DNA of 64,000 nt from Neobacillus endophyticus (GCF_013248975.1 NZ_JABRWH010000001.1:5042001-5106000); one strand, 5' to 3'. Shown: positions 46,058 to 54,216, counted from the stretch's first letter. The notes: generated by a model from the letters alone, not told the origin. Numbers and translations are program-made.

Positions 46058-46608
46058 TTATGTTTCAAGGCCTCTTGCAACTGCAAATATTGAACTGCAT
46101 AAATGGTTTTGGCATCATAGATTTTTTGTTCCTTTATATATTGAAGTGCTTTATCTAATGTTATTTTTTCCACATTTACAAATTCATCTTCATCGAGAGT
46201 CGCAGCATTTTCCTTTTTCTTCAATCCTTTTGCCATATAGACATGAACAATTTCATCCGCAAAACCTGGTGATGTATAAAATGAGGTGAGCAGTTCCAAA
46301 CTTGAACATTCGTAGCCTGTTTCCTCTTCCAATTCCCTAATGGCGCATAATTCCGGTTTTTCTTCTTTTTCCAGTTTCCCTGCTGGTATTTCCACAATAG
46401 TTCTTTCCAATGCTTTTCTGTATTGTTCGACCATTACGATTTTATTTTCTTCTGTGACTGCCAAAATCGCCACGGCACCCGGATGTTTGATAATTTCCCG
46501 TTTGGATGTCTTACCATTTGGCAGCTCAACCTCTTGCAAGTGGAGGCTGATAATTTTCCCTGAAAATATTTCTTCACTTTGAATTGTTTTTTCTTCAAGT
46601 TTTGTCAT
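46054..46608 (-). CDS. nudF: ADP-ribose pyrophosphatase NudF
   Basis: A 184-residue Nudix hydrolase cleaving ADP-ribose to AMP and ribose 5-phosphate. Nudix box: GKLEKEEKPELCAIRELEEETGYE-type (G-x5-E-x7-RELEEETG), about residues 80-102. The ATG at 46606-46608 follows AGGAG at 9 nt; the TTG three codons earlier abuts that site. Coupled with endoQ. Confidence 0.93.
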   Translation of the reverse strand: MTKLEEKTIQSEEIFSGKIISLHLQEVELPNGKTSKREIIKHPGAVAILAVTEENKIVMVEQYRKALERTIVEIPAGKLEKEEKPELCAIRELEEETGYECSSLELLTSFYTSPGFADEIVHVYMAKGLKKKENAATLDEDEFVNVEKITLDKALQYIKEQKIYDAKTIYAVQYLQLQEALKHK

Positions 46609-46623
46609 TTTATCCAACTCCTG

Positions 46624-46653
46624 TTCTATTCCTAAAAGAATCTGTCATACATT
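46624..46653 (+). promoter_or_regulatory. Candidate sigma-E promoter of mciZ
   Basis: TTCTATT (46624-46630), 15 bp, CATACATT (46646-46653); the -10 matches CATACAHT fully. Sigma-E control of mciZ is known in B. subtilis. Confidence 0.6.
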
Positions 46654-46681
46654 TTACCATACTTTACAAGGAGGGTATGGA

Positions 46682-46813
46682 ATGAAGGTATACGTTCATG
46701 AGCAGGGAATCATCCTGACCGGAAAAGGATGGGAAATACTGCAAAAGTTAAAAGAGTATAACAAAGACTTTATTTATGTAACTGACTGGATTCAAAAGAT
46801 TGCTTTAAAATAA
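46682..46813 (+). CDS. mciZ: Mother-cell inhibitor of FtsZ, MciZ
   Basis: A 43-residue peptide (MKVYVHEQGIILTGKGWEIL ... FIYVTDWIQK). It shows the MciZ pattern seen in B. subtilis: MKV start, G-(V/I)-x-L-x-GK-x-WEI, KLKEY and F-x-YV-x-DWI-x-K. MciZ caps FtsZ filaments in the mother cell to stop a second division. AGGAGGG lies before the ATG. Located between nudF and yqkF, as in B. subtilis. Confidence 0.92.
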   Translation: MKVYVHEQGIILTGKGWEILQKLKEYNKDFIYVTDWIQKIALK

Positions 46814-46879
46814 GACATGCTATTTGTAGTCTTTCCCGTTCTTTTATAAAATTGTAGTAAAAGGAATAGGGTGATGGTC

Positions 46880-47791
46880 TTGAAAAAACGTAAACTGGGG
46901 AATTCGGATTTAGAAGTTTCCGAACTGGGTCTGGGCTGTATGTCCATTGGAACTGATGAAATAACATCTCGAAGAATTATTGATACTGCCCTTGAAGAAG
47001 GAATCAATTATTTTGACACAGCTGATTTATACGATGTTGGTCAAAACGAGGTACTTGTTGGAAAAGCGTTACATGCTATCCGTGATCAGGTGGTCATTGC
47101 AACAAAGGTAGGAAATCGTTGGAAACAAGACAAGACAGGCTGGACATGGGACCCTTCCAAGGCCTATATCAAAGAAGAAGTGAAAAATAGTTTAAAGAGG
47201 CTCGGAATTGAATATATAGACCTCTATCAATTGCATGGCGGCACACTTAATGACCCGATTGAAGAGACAATTGAAGCGTTTGAAGAATTAAAAGCTGAAG
47301 GTTTTATACGCTATTACGGTATTTCCTCCATTCGCCCAAATGTGATCAGGGAGTTTGTTAAAAAATCCAATATTGTATCTGTCATGATGCAGTACAGTAT
47401 GCTGGATCGCCGCCCAGAGGAAGCGGTGCTTCCAATGCTTCATGAGTATGGAATTAGTGTTGTCACGCGCGGCCCCCTTGCCAAAGGGCTATTAAGCGAT
47501 AAACTACTGGAAAAAGCTGCTGAAAAAGGATATTTGGATTACAGTTATGAAGAATTATCCGAGATTTTGCCATTATTAAAAGAAAAAGCAGCCGCCGACA
47601 GATCATTTACCGAGGTAGCTCTGCACTATAATCTGGCAAATCCTGCGGTTGCTTCTGTTGTTGCTGGAGCAAGCAGCCCAGAACAAGTAAGAGAAAACGC
47701 CAAAGCCATAAAAAGTCAGCCGCTGACAGAGGAAGAAATTGCAATCATTAAAGAGATCACAAAGAAGAATACTTATAATGAACATCGTTAA
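46880..47791 (+). CDS. yqkF: Aldo/keto reductase YqkF
   Basis: A 303-residue NADP-dependent oxidoreductase. Catalytic tetrad region: DTADLYDVG (Asp, Tyr), VIATKVGNR (Lys), YQLHGG (His); cofactor segment VVAGASSPEQVREN. The TTG at 46880 is preferred because AGGGTGAT is at correct distance and the product begins KKRKLGNSDLEVSELG; a slightly longer form from ATG 46874 is possible. Substrate unknown. Confidence 0.88.
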   Translation: MKKRKLGNSDLEVSELGLGCMSIGTDEITSRRIIDTALEEGINYFDTADLYDVGQNEVLVGKALHAIRDQVVIATKVGNRWKQDKTGWTWDPSKAYIKEEVKNSLKRLGIEYIDLYQLHGGTLNDPIEETIEAFEELKAEGFIRYYGISSIRPNVIREFVKKSNIVSVMMQYSMLDRRPEEAVLPMLHEYGISVVTRGPLAKGLLSDKLLEKAAEKGYLDYSYEELSEILPLLKEKAAADRSFTEVALHYNLANPAVASVVAGASSPEQVRENAKAIKSQPLTEEEIAIIKEITKKNTYNEHR

Positions 47792-47814
47792 GGAGAGCTG
47801 ATTAGCTCTCCTTA
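47790..47814. terminator. Terminator between yqkF and yqkE
   Basis: AAGGAGAGCT-GATT-AGCTCTCCTT perfect stem between convergent genes; tails are short. Confidence 0.8.
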
Positions 47815-48057
47815 TTTGAACTTTTTCCAGTTCATGTCGCTTTCATTTAATAGTTCTTCAAACGTTTTGTTCTTTTCTTTTAATTTTCTCTCTTCCCTTT
47901 TTCTCTGCTCCTCTGCCTCTTTTTTTCTATTTTCTTCGACCAGCAGTTGTTCCTGTTGTTCCTTTAATTGCTTAATTATTGCAGGATTCATCATATCCTT
48001 AAGAGTTAATGGTGAGTCATCTTTTTTGGGTTTGGATGCTGGTTGTCTTTTCTTCAT
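47812..48057 (-). CDS. yqkE: YqkE family protein (DUF3886)
   Basis: An 81-residue highly charged, coiled-coil-forming protein (EENRKKEAEEQRKREERKLK) ending in the conserved FEELLNESDMNWKKFK. The ATG at 48055-48057 follows AAGGAG at 8 nt. Convergent with yqkF. Function unknown. Confidence 0.85.
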   Translation of the reverse strand: MKKRQPASKPKKDDSPLTLKDMMNPAIIKQLKEQQEQLLVEENRKKEAEEQRKREERKLKEKNKTFEELLNESDMNWKKFK

Positions 48058-48260
48058 CTCAGACACTCCTTAATCAACAATATATCACTATTATACCACT
48101 GTTAAGTTCGTGATCGTACTTTAAAAACCGAGGGTTGAGCCCAGGTCTTTTATTTTTCATTACTTCCCCTGATATTTTTTAAAAGTTCTATTTATTCTTG
48201 ATTTTCAATATTTACCACCACTACAATTAAAGTATGAAGTTCTATTAGGGGTGGTAATGG

Positions 48261-49160
48261 ATGCTGAATTTGCCAAAAAAAGTGACAATTATTGAGGTTG
48301 GCCCACGGGATGGACTGCAAAATGAAAAACTGTTCGTACCAACAGAAATAAAAAAACAATTTATTTCAAAATTGAAAAAGGCCGGATTAAAAGAAATGGA
48401 ACTTACTTCATTTGTTTCGCCGAAATGGGTGCCACAAATGGCTGATGCTGCAGAAATTACAGCTGATTGTCTGGATGCCGATTCACTTAATATTGTTCTG
48501 GCCCCAAATCGCAACGGAATTAACCGGGTTTATGCTGCAAATTGCCATGCTGTTGCTGTATTTGTGGGAGTAAGCAACAGCTTTAACTTGAAAAATATTA
48601 ACAAATCAACTCAGGATAGTATGGCAGAGCTAAAGCCTATCATCCATGAATTAAAGGAAAAAAATTATTTCGTGCGCGCCTGCATTTCCACAGCTTTTTA
48701 TTGTCCTTACGAAGGTAAAATCGCCGAGACGGAAACCTTAAGGCTGTGCAGAGAATTTGTTGAAGCTGGGGTCGATGAATTAAGTGTAGCTGATACGATT
48801 GGAATGGCAGCGCCAAATGAGGCGTATTCCTTATTTTCTACCCTTACAGAACAGTTCACAGATATTCTTTTAACTGCACATTTCCATGATACCCGCAAGC
48901 TCGGTTTGGCTAATATTTTTGCCTCTCTTCAAGCCGGAATTTCCCGTTTTGATACATCTGCCGGAGGCCTTGGCGGCTGCCCATTTGCACCAGGAGCAAG
49001 CGGCAATACAGCTACAGAGGATGTTGTTTATATGCTTGAGAGAATGGGGATTGATACAGGGATTGACCTTGATAAGCTAATGGAGGCAATTGAAGTCGTC
49101 CGCCCTCACCTCTCAAGAGAGATTGACAGCGGTTATTACAGGCTTCATACCAAATCGTGA
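48261..49160 (+). CDS. mvaB: Hydroxymethylglutaryl-CoA lyase
   Basis: A 299-residue TIM-barrel enzyme of the HMGL family, cleaving 3-hydroxy-3-methylglutaryl-CoA to acetyl-CoA and acetoacetate in leucine breakdown. EVGPRDGLQNE, TAHFHDTRKLG and GGCPFAPGASGN (catalytic Cys) are intact. In B. subtilis the homologue yngG lies in a leucine-catabolic operon; here it stands alone. Confidence 0.92.
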   Translation: MLNLPKKVTIIEVGPRDGLQNEKLFVPTEIKKQFISKLKKAGLKEMELTSFVSPKWVPQMADAAEITADCLDADSLNIVLAPNRNGINRVYAANCHAVAVFVGVSNSFNLKNINKSTQDSMAELKPIIHELKEKNYFVRACISTAFYCPYEGKIAETETLRLCREFVEAGVDELSVADTIGMAAPNEAYSLFSTLTEQFTDILLTAHFHDTRKLGLANIFASLQAGISRFDTSAGGLGGCPFAPGASGNTATEDVVYMLERMGIDTGIDLDKLMEAIEVVRPHLSREIDSGYYRLHTKS

Positions 49161-49222
49161 ATAATCTGACTCCCATCTATGCATCTTATTAGGTGACAAG
49201 ATTTGAAGGGAGATTTGTGTCC

Positions 49223-49363
49223 ATGAGCCAAAAACGTGATAAAGGAAACAGCCAAGCAGGAAAAAACTATGCTGAATCAGCCGGTACAGGAAAACGAATT
49301 ATTTCAGCTGAAGAAATCGAAAAAGCCATCCATCCAACCAAAAGGCAAAATGCTGAACAATAA
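49223..49363 (+). CDS. Small charged hypothetical protein
   Basis: A 46-residue frame (MSQKRDKGNSQAGKNYAESA ... EEIEKAIHPTKRQNAEQ), rich in K, E, Q, G and A, lacking a membrane segment. AAGGGAG lies 10 nt before the ATG. Composition recalls small disordered spore or stress peptides, but I recognise no family. Placed between mvaB and the ZTP riboswitch of folD. Confidence 0.6.
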   Translation: MSQKRDKGNSQAGKNYAESAGTGKRIISAEEIEKAIHPTKRQNAEQ

Positions 49364-49405
49364 GCAAGTGCAAGCGTCATCCTAGGCGTTCATTAATCAA
49401 ATTGA

Positions 49406-49433
49406 TTGACTTTTTTCTTTTATATGTTATCTT
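49406..49433 (+). promoter_or_regulatory. Sigma-A promoter of the ZTP riboswitch-folD transcript
   Basis: TTGACT (49406-49411), 16 bp, TATCTT (49428-49433). Confidence 0.55.
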
Positions 49434-49442
49434 TTTCTTATA

Positions 49443-49526
49443 CATGGAGAAGTCACAGTAACTGACGACATTTGTGGAAAAGACCACATGGAAGCTGTGA
49501 TTATATATTGTCGGGTCGTCTGGGCA
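49443..49526 (+). ncRNA. ZTP (pfl) riboswitch
   Basis: First domain pairs TCACAG (49453-49458) with CTGTGA (49495-49500). The second domain contains the conserved 3' block TCGTCTGGGCA (49516-49526), equivalent to CCGCCTGGGCA of the pfl motif. A terminator follows and folD lies 55 bp downstream, the classic target. It senses ZTP, a signal of folate shortage. Confidence 0.88.
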
Positions 49527-49558
49527 GAGATAAGGATCTAATCCTTATCTCTTTTTTA
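49527..49558 (+). terminator. ZTP-riboswitch terminator before folD
   Basis: GAGATAAGGAT-CTA-ATCCTTATCTC followed by TTTTTT; the expression platform of the riboswitch. Confidence 0.93.
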
Positions 49559-49581
49559 TTACAATTTTTGGAGGAGAAAAC

Positions 49582-50421
49582 ATGGAGAAAATTATTTTGG
49601 ATGGAAATATTGTAGCCCAAGACATTAAAGAGAAATTAAAGGGACGAATTGAAGCGTTAAAAAATAATGGCATCATACCATGCCTTGCAACGATATTAGT
49701 GGGCGACAATCCTTCCTCTGAAACATATGTAAAAATGAAAGGGAATGCTTGTAAGAAATTAGGTATCCATTCTATTCGAGTTCATTTGCCAGAAGAAACA
49801 ACAACCAAAGAATTATTAGAAACCATTAAAGAATTAAACGAGGACGCATCTGTTCATGGAATCCTTTTACAACACCCAGTTCCATCTCACATTGATGAGA
49901 GAATGGCTTTTGAAGCCATTGATATTCAAAAGGATGTAGACGGTGTAACAAGTGCAGGATACGGTCAGACCGCATTGGGATTTGGCAATTTCCCATCATG
50001 TACTCCTGCAGCCATCATGGAAATAATAAAATATTACAAAATCTCAACCGAAGGTAAACATGCCGTTGTCGTGGGCAGAAGCCCCATCCTTGGCAAGCCT
50101 GTTTCAGCGTTACTGCTTAATGAAAATGCTACCGTTACGACCTGTCATTCGAAAACAGCAAATTTACCCGAAATTATAAAACAAGCAGATCTTGTGGTTG
50201 CTGCAGTAGGAAAGCCTAAATTTATTCAAGGCAGCTGGTTAAAAGAAGGAGCTATTGTACTGGATGCCGGATATAACAAAGGAAATATTGGAGATGTAGA
50301 TTACGAGACATGCTTTACGGCAGCCAGTGCTATAACGCCTGTCCCTGGCGGTGTAGGCCCTGTCACCATTGCCACGCTATTGAAACATACGGTTGATTCG
50401 GCGGAAAAAAACATGTTTTAA
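49582..50421 (+). CDS. folD: Bifunctional methylene-THF dehydrogenase / cyclohydrolase FolD
   Basis: A 279-residue cytosolic enzyme interconverting 5,10-methylene- and 10-formyl-tetrahydrofolate. Seen are SSETYVKMKGNACKKLGI (catalytic Tyr/Lys), HGILLQHPVPSHID, VVGRSPILGKPVSALLL (NADP site) and the terminal TPVPGGVGPVTIATLL. GGAGGAG precedes the ATG. Controlled by the upstream ZTP riboswitch. Confidence 0.97.
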   Translation: MEKIILDGNIVAQDIKEKLKGRIEALKNNGIIPCLATILVGDNPSSETYVKMKGNACKKLGIHSIRVHLPEETTTKELLETIKELNEDASVHGILLQHPVPSHIDERMAFEAIDIQKDVDGVTSAGYGQTALGFGNFPSCTPAAIMEIIKYYKISTEGKHAVVVGRSPILGKPVSALLLNENATVTTCHSKTANLPEIIKQADLVVAAVGKPKFIQGSWLKEGAIVLDAGYNKGNIGDVDYETCFTAASAITPVPGGVGPVTIATLLKHTVDSAEKNMF

Positions 50422-50432
50422 AGACTAAATAT

Positions 50433-50470
50433 GAAGCTTGTCTATAAGACAAGCTTCATATTTTCTTTTT
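50433..50470 (+). terminator. Terminator of folD
   Basis: GAAGCTTGTCT-ATA-AGACAAGCTTC followed by ATATTTTCTTTTT. Confidence 0.92.
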
Positions 50471-50549
50471 ATAGGTTAAATTTGTAATCAGCGGCTTTTT
50501 TTCTGTAAAATATTTCATAACAATGAAATCAAAGGTGGTGAAATCAAAT

Positions 50550-51470
50550 TTGAAGAAGACACTTCGAGCTCTATTTATTTTGTTGTTTTTCTGGTTTGCG
50601 CTTGCCCTGTATTTTACCAACAGGATTATGTATATGAAAAAGAAGGATGAGGACTTTATTTTAAATCGGGAAAAAGATGCGGGACGCTTTAATCCGAAAG
50701 ACTTCGAATCTCGCCCAAAACGGGAGGTTGCCATTGCGTCACCCTTCGGCTATTCCATTAAGGCTGTGCTTGTCGAGCCGCACCAAACTAACCGTTATAT
50801 CATTATTTCCCATGGAGTGACCGAAACAAAGATTAATTCTGTTAAATATATGAACCTGTTCCTGGAGCGCGGCTTCAATGCTTTGATTTATGACCACCGA
50901 CGCCACGGTGAATCCGGCGGAAAAACGACCAGCTTTGGCCATTATGAAAAATTTGATTTAAAAGCGGTTGTTGACTGGCTAAAAATCGAGATAGGACATG
51001 ATATTATTTTAGGGATTCACGGTGAGTCTATGGGAGCCGCAACGATGCTTTTGTATGCTGGGCTTATTGAAGACGGTGCCGATTTTTATATCGCCGATTG
51101 TCCATTTTCTGATTTCCAACAGCAGCTGGCATACTTAATTAAAAAAGACTTTAAACTTTATCCCAGGCTGCTTCTCCCAATTGGAGATGTTATTTTGAGA
51201 ATCCGCGATAAATATTCAATTCGGAATGTTTCTCCGATTTCCGTTATTGGAAATATCAAGCATCCAGTGCTGTTTATCCACAGTCGTAAGGATGATTTTA
51301 TTTTACCGACCATGACTAAGGAGTTATTTGAGCAAAAAAACGGTCCGAAAATGTTGTATATCGCGGAAAATGGGCTTCATGCCCAGTCCTTTAATGAAAA
51401 CCGCGTTGATTATGAACGGGTTGTCGATGAATTTTTACAAAAATATGTAGAACCCGCTCTTTCTACTTAA
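50550..51470 (+). CDS. yqkD: Alpha/beta hydrolase YqkD
   Basis: A 306-residue serine-hydrolase-fold protein with an N-terminal membrane anchor (about residues 6-26). Catalytic triad candidates: Ser in GIHGESMGA, Asp in HSRKDDFI, His in NGLHAQS; oxyanion region SHGVTETK. The TTG at 50550 is chosen because AAAGGTGGTGA lies 8 nt upstream; the ATG nine codons earlier precedes it. Substrate unknown. Confidence 0.9.
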   Translation: MKKTLRALFILLFFWFALALYFTNRIMYMKKKDEDFILNREKDAGRFNPKDFESRPKREVAIASPFGYSIKAVLVEPHQTNRYIIISHGVTETKINSVKYMNLFLERGFNALIYDHRRHGESGGKTTSFGHYEKFDLKAVVDWLKIEIGHDIILGIHGESMGAATMLLYAGLIEDGADFYIADCPFSDFQQQLAYLIKKDFKLYPRLLLPIGDVILRIRDKYSIRNVSPISVIGNIKHPVLFIHSRKDDFILPTMTKELFEQKNGPKMLYIAENGLHAQSFNENRVDYERVVDEFLQKYVEPALST

Positions 51471-51510
51471 AAAGACTGACCCTTTGCTGGATCAGTCTTT
51501 ATTTTCTTTT
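51471..51510. terminator. Terminator between yqkD and yqkB
   Basis: AAAGACTGA / TCAGTCTTT stem with inner CC/GG pairs, T-rich on the plus side; overlaps the yqkB 3' end. Confidence 0.85.
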
Positions 51511-51824
51511 ATGATGAAACTCAATTGGCCGTTTAGGATTTGCTGCGGACTCTTGAGCTGAAAACGATTCAGGCTAGTGGAAAAATCAATGGTCATTTTC
51601 TCATCAAAGAAAACCATTTTGGATTTTTCAAGGTAGATCGTCCTGTTATTTGTGTCAATTGCGATATCTGTATCCTCTACTTCCGATACAAACCACAAGG
51701 CTGCCACTCCATCCACAGCACAACCGCACCCCTCTGTGTCATATTTCAGTTTTAAATAGCCGCTTTGCTCCCCTATTTTCTCTGCTATTTTGTTAGCTGC
51801 CGCTGCTGTAATCGTAATCTCCAT
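51492..51824 (-). CDS. yqkB: HesB/IscA-fold protein YqkB
   Basis: A 110-residue protein of the iron-sulfur cluster biosynthesis (HesB-like) fold. It starts MEITITAAAANKIAEKIG and has GCGCAVDGVAALW, but the C-terminal CxC of true IscA/SufA carriers is absent, so Fe-S transfer is doubtful. GAGAGGAGC precedes the ATG. Function unknown. Confidence 0.85.
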   Translation of the reverse strand: MEITITAAAANKIAEKIGEQSGYLKLKYDTEGCGCAVDGVAALWFVSEVEDTDIAIDTNNRTIYLEKSKMVFFDEKMTIDFSTSLNRFQLKSPQQILNGQLSFIIKENKD

Positions 51825-51965
51825 GTTTAAAGCTCCTCTCTATGGCATATGATGAATTGTATCATATTGCTGCAGCAACTGTATGTTTTTTGCTTGGCCC
51901 CAGTTTGTTGCATTTTTCTCCCAATCCCGTTAATCTGAAAGAAACTAATGATAAGAGGTGTCAGT

Positions 51966-52172
51966 ATGTCAAAAGTACAAATTAAAGTGAATGATAATGG
52001 GTCATTACGTATTACCGGTGATGTGGAATTACTTGATGGTGAAGGAAATGTATATTCGACAAAACCTTCCTTTTCCCTCTGCCGGTGCGGGTTGTCAAAT
52101 AATAAGCCATATTGTGACGGTTCCCATAAAGGACATTTTGAATCACAAGTCCGGGTTCCAAAAGAAGACTAA
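51966..52172 (+). CDS. CDGSH iron-sulfur domain protein
   Basis: A 68-residue protein with a single CDGSH motif (LCRCGLSNNKPYCDGSH: C-x-C-x2-S-x3-P-x-C-D-G-S-H), which binds a [2Fe-2S] cluster through three Cys and one His. ATG at 51966 follows AGAGGTG. Preceded by the Fe-S-fold gene yqkB, divergent. Role is probably redox or Fe-S related. Confidence 0.9.
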   Translation: MSKVQIKVNDNGSLRITGDVELLDGEGNVYSTKPSFSLCRCGLSNNKPYCDGSHKGHFESQVRVPKED

Positions 52173-52209
52173 TGATTAAAAGAGCGGCATTCAATATCAG
52201 GCCGCTCTT

Positions 52210-52545
52210 TTACAAATCCGTAACCCGAATGTCGACAATTGCCGCAATAGGAATCCGGTGCACTGCTTCGAAGCGGTCGACGACATGAAGCTTGTGCGCC
52301 AGCTCATCCCAATAATGAATTTTTCCCATAACAATTTCATAATTCCGATTATAATAATGCGTAATCATAACATAATGATCAAATTCAATCGCCGCAGCCA
52401 GCGTTTCATTCATCTGCTCCAACTGCTGTTCATCCATTTCCTTTTGCTTCTCGTACTGGTCTTCTTTGACCCAGTCCCTGATCAATTTCACATGTTCGGG
52501 CAGCATCATCGCTGTCCATTTGATTCTGCCGCGGTCGCGAATCAT
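52210..52545 (-). CDS. yqjX: YolD-like protein (YqjX)
   Basis: A 111-residue YolD-family protein (MIRDRGRIKWTAMMLPEHV start; G-x-I-x-x-W-D and VHRIPIAAIVDI motifs). YolD-like genes are regularly coupled to SOS-induced Y-family polymerases, and here it follows yqjW by 33 nt. Likely induced by DNA damage; molecular role unproven. Confidence 0.9.
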   Translation of the reverse strand: MIRDRGRIKWTAMMLPEHVKLIRDWVKEDQYEKQKEMDEQQLEQMNETLAAAIEFDHYVMITHYYNRNYEIVMGKIHYWDELAHKLHVVDRFEAVHRIPIAAIVDIRVTDL

Positions 52546-52578
52546 CGAGCCTCTCCTTCCTTTGACATCCCTTTTTTA

Positions 52579-53838
52579 TTACATTTTGTGCCCGCCAACA
52601 AGTTTGGCTCGGTGCTTGGCAGTTCCTCCAGCGGTATAAGATACCGCTCTTAAGAGTGAACCAGCCCCAAAACGCCGGCGGATCGAATCGACTACATAAC
52701 CAAGCTCCCGCCGCTTATGAGCACTCATGTCAAACAAATCAAGTTGCAGTTCGCAGTCGTCGACAATATTGCCAAGCGAAAGTGAAATCTGCCTTACCGT
52801 CTTGCCTTTATAATGCTCATGGAAAATTTTTAGACAAACACGATAAAGGTCCATTGTTACATTTGTCGGCTGGCGGATGGTATGAGAACGGTGAAAGCCC
52901 CCGCCAAACTCATCTTGGCTGTAGCCGATGCCAAGGCTGATTGTCCGTCCAGCCGTACGATGGGTTCTCGCCCTTCTTGCTACCTCCTCACACATTTCTA
53001 AAATAACATGCTTTATTTCGGTTTCGTCTTTATAGTCCCTTAACAGAATTTGGCTTTTACCAAAACTGATCTGCCCCTCAACTAGCGGTGCTCCCAATTG
53101 GGACAAATCTACTCCCAAAGCATGATAATACAGCTGGTTTCCCATAATGCCGAATTTTTTTTCCAGCGTTTCTAAATCGTAGCGGGCCAACTGACCGACC
53201 GTGAAGATACCCATGCCATTTAATGTTTTTTCAACACGGCGGCCGATTCCCCACATTTTCCTCAAGGGTGACACCTTCCAAAGCTTTGTCTCGACATCCT
53301 CATATGTCCACTCGGCAACTCCTATATTTTTGGCTTCCAAATCAAGGCAAAGTTTCGCCATTAACATATTAGGGCCAATTCCGATTGCACATGGCAGCTG
53401 AAATTCCCGTTCAATATCGTTTCTTATCTTTTGAGCAATTGTTTGGGCATCCCCCCACAGATGAAGGGAGCCATCTACCTTGATAAAGCTTTCATCGACA
53501 CTATAAACATGGATTGCTTCTTTTGGAACATAGCGATTAAACACACGAGTAATTTCCGTGGAGATTCGCAAATAAGTTGCCATCTTGGGCTCCTCAAGCC
53601 TAATTCTCGGATCTTTTGGAATCTCAAACAGCCGTGATCCTGTTTTAATGCCAAATTCTTTTTTCAAACGCGGGGAAGCTGCGAGTACAATGCTTCCCTG
53701 CCGCTCTTTATCCCCGACAATCGCGATATAGCAGTTTAAGGGATCGAGACCAAGCATGACAGCAGAGCAACTGGCATAAAAGCTCTTCATATCCACACAT
53801 AAAATTTTATTTTGCGGCAACGTGCTGTAATCAACCAT
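52579..53838 (-). CDS. yqjW: SOS-inducible Y-family DNA polymerase YqjW (PolY2/UvrX type)
   Basis: A 419-residue error-prone polymerase for translesion synthesis. Palm motifs CVDMKSFYASC and YSVDESFIKVDG (catalytic acids), thumb HhH (KMWGIGRRVEKTL), little-finger domain and clamp-binding QLDLF near the C-terminus. ATG at 53836-53838 has GAGGG 7 nt upstream. Two LexA boxes cover its promoter, marking it as a DNA-damage gene with yqjX. Confidence 0.93.
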   Translation of the reverse strand: MVDYSTLPQNKILCVDMKSFYASCSAVMLGLDPLNCYIAIVGDKERQGSIVLAASPRLKKEFGIKTGSRLFEIPKDPRIRLEEPKMATYLRISTEITRVFNRYVPKEAIHVYSVDESFIKVDGSLHLWGDAQTIAQKIRNDIEREFQLPCAIGIGPNMLMAKLCLDLEAKNIGVAEWTYEDVETKLWKVSPLRKMWGIGRRVEKTLNGMGIFTVGQLARYDLETLEKKFGIMGNQLYYHALGVDLSQLGAPLVEGQISFGKSQILLRDYKDETEIKHVILEMCEEVARRARTHRTAGRTISLGIGYSQDEFGGGFHRSHTIRQPTNVTMDLYRVCLKIFHEHYKGKTVRQISLSLGNIVDDCELQLDLFDMSAHKRRELGYVVDSIRRRFGAGSLLRAVSYTAGGTAKHRAKLVGGHKM

Positions 53839-53864
53839 GAATAATCCCTCACAGTGATAAATAT

Positions 53865-53878
53865 AGAACATTTGTTCT
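53865..53878. promoter_or_regulatory. LexA (DinR) box 2 of yqjW
   Basis: AGAACATTTGTTCT: core GAAC-N4-GTTC of the Bacillus LexA site, between the promoter and the start codon. Confidence 0.75.
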
Positions 53879-53891
53879 TTATTCTATTCTT

Positions 53892-53920
53892 ATTCTACCC
53901 GAATATGCGTTCGTATTCAA
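53892..53920 (-). promoter_or_regulatory. Sigma-A promoter of yqjW
   Basis: TTGAAT (53915-53920), 17 bp, TAGAAT (53892-53897) on the minus strand. LexA box 1 lies inside the spacer. Confidence 0.8.
53900..53913. promoter_or_regulatory. LexA (DinR) box 1 of yqjW
   Basis: CGAATATGCGTTCG, one mismatch to CGAAC-N4-GTTCG, between the -35 and -10 hexamers. Confidence 0.8.
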
Positions 53921-53994
53921 TGGAATTTTTTTACTTATTTACAATATGAATTAACACCAAGAAAACGATATAATAGATTAAAGAGGTGCATGTT

Positions 53995-54186
53995 ATGGAG
54001 AAAAAGTTAATAATGAAAATGATAAAAAATTGTTTTAAACAATATTATGAGGCAGGGCCCCTGCCACTTACCGCTCAAGATTTGGAGGAATTAACCCAGA
54101 AAATTTTGCAGCTGAAGGAAGAAGAACCCACGGTGGAATTGTATGAAGCAATAAATGATGCAGTATACGAATTTTTAATCAATTGA
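53995..54186 (+). CDS. yqzH: YqzH family protein
   Basis: A 63-residue soluble protein (IKNCFKQYYE, DLEELTQKILQLKEEEP, YEAINDAVYEFL) of the YqzH family, divergent from yqjW as in B. subtilis. The ATG at 53995 has AGAGGTG upstream. Function unknown. The divergent LexA boxes may also affect it. Confidence 0.82.
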   Translation: MEKKLIMKMIKNCFKQYYEAGPLPLTAQDLEELTQKILQLKEEEPTVELYEAINDAVYEFLIN

Positions 54187-54216
54187 AAAAAGCCCCTAAA
54201 CAGAGGCAAGTTAATA

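Noticed and set aside
46638..46665. GAATCTG / CATACTTT as the mciZ sigma-E promoter
   Set aside because: The start point would fall inside the ribosome site; the upstream CATACATT pair is preferred.
46770..47007. Minus-strand frames opposite mciZ and the start of yqkF
   Set aside because: The plus-strand mciZ and yqkF have ribosome sites and family motifs; these do not.
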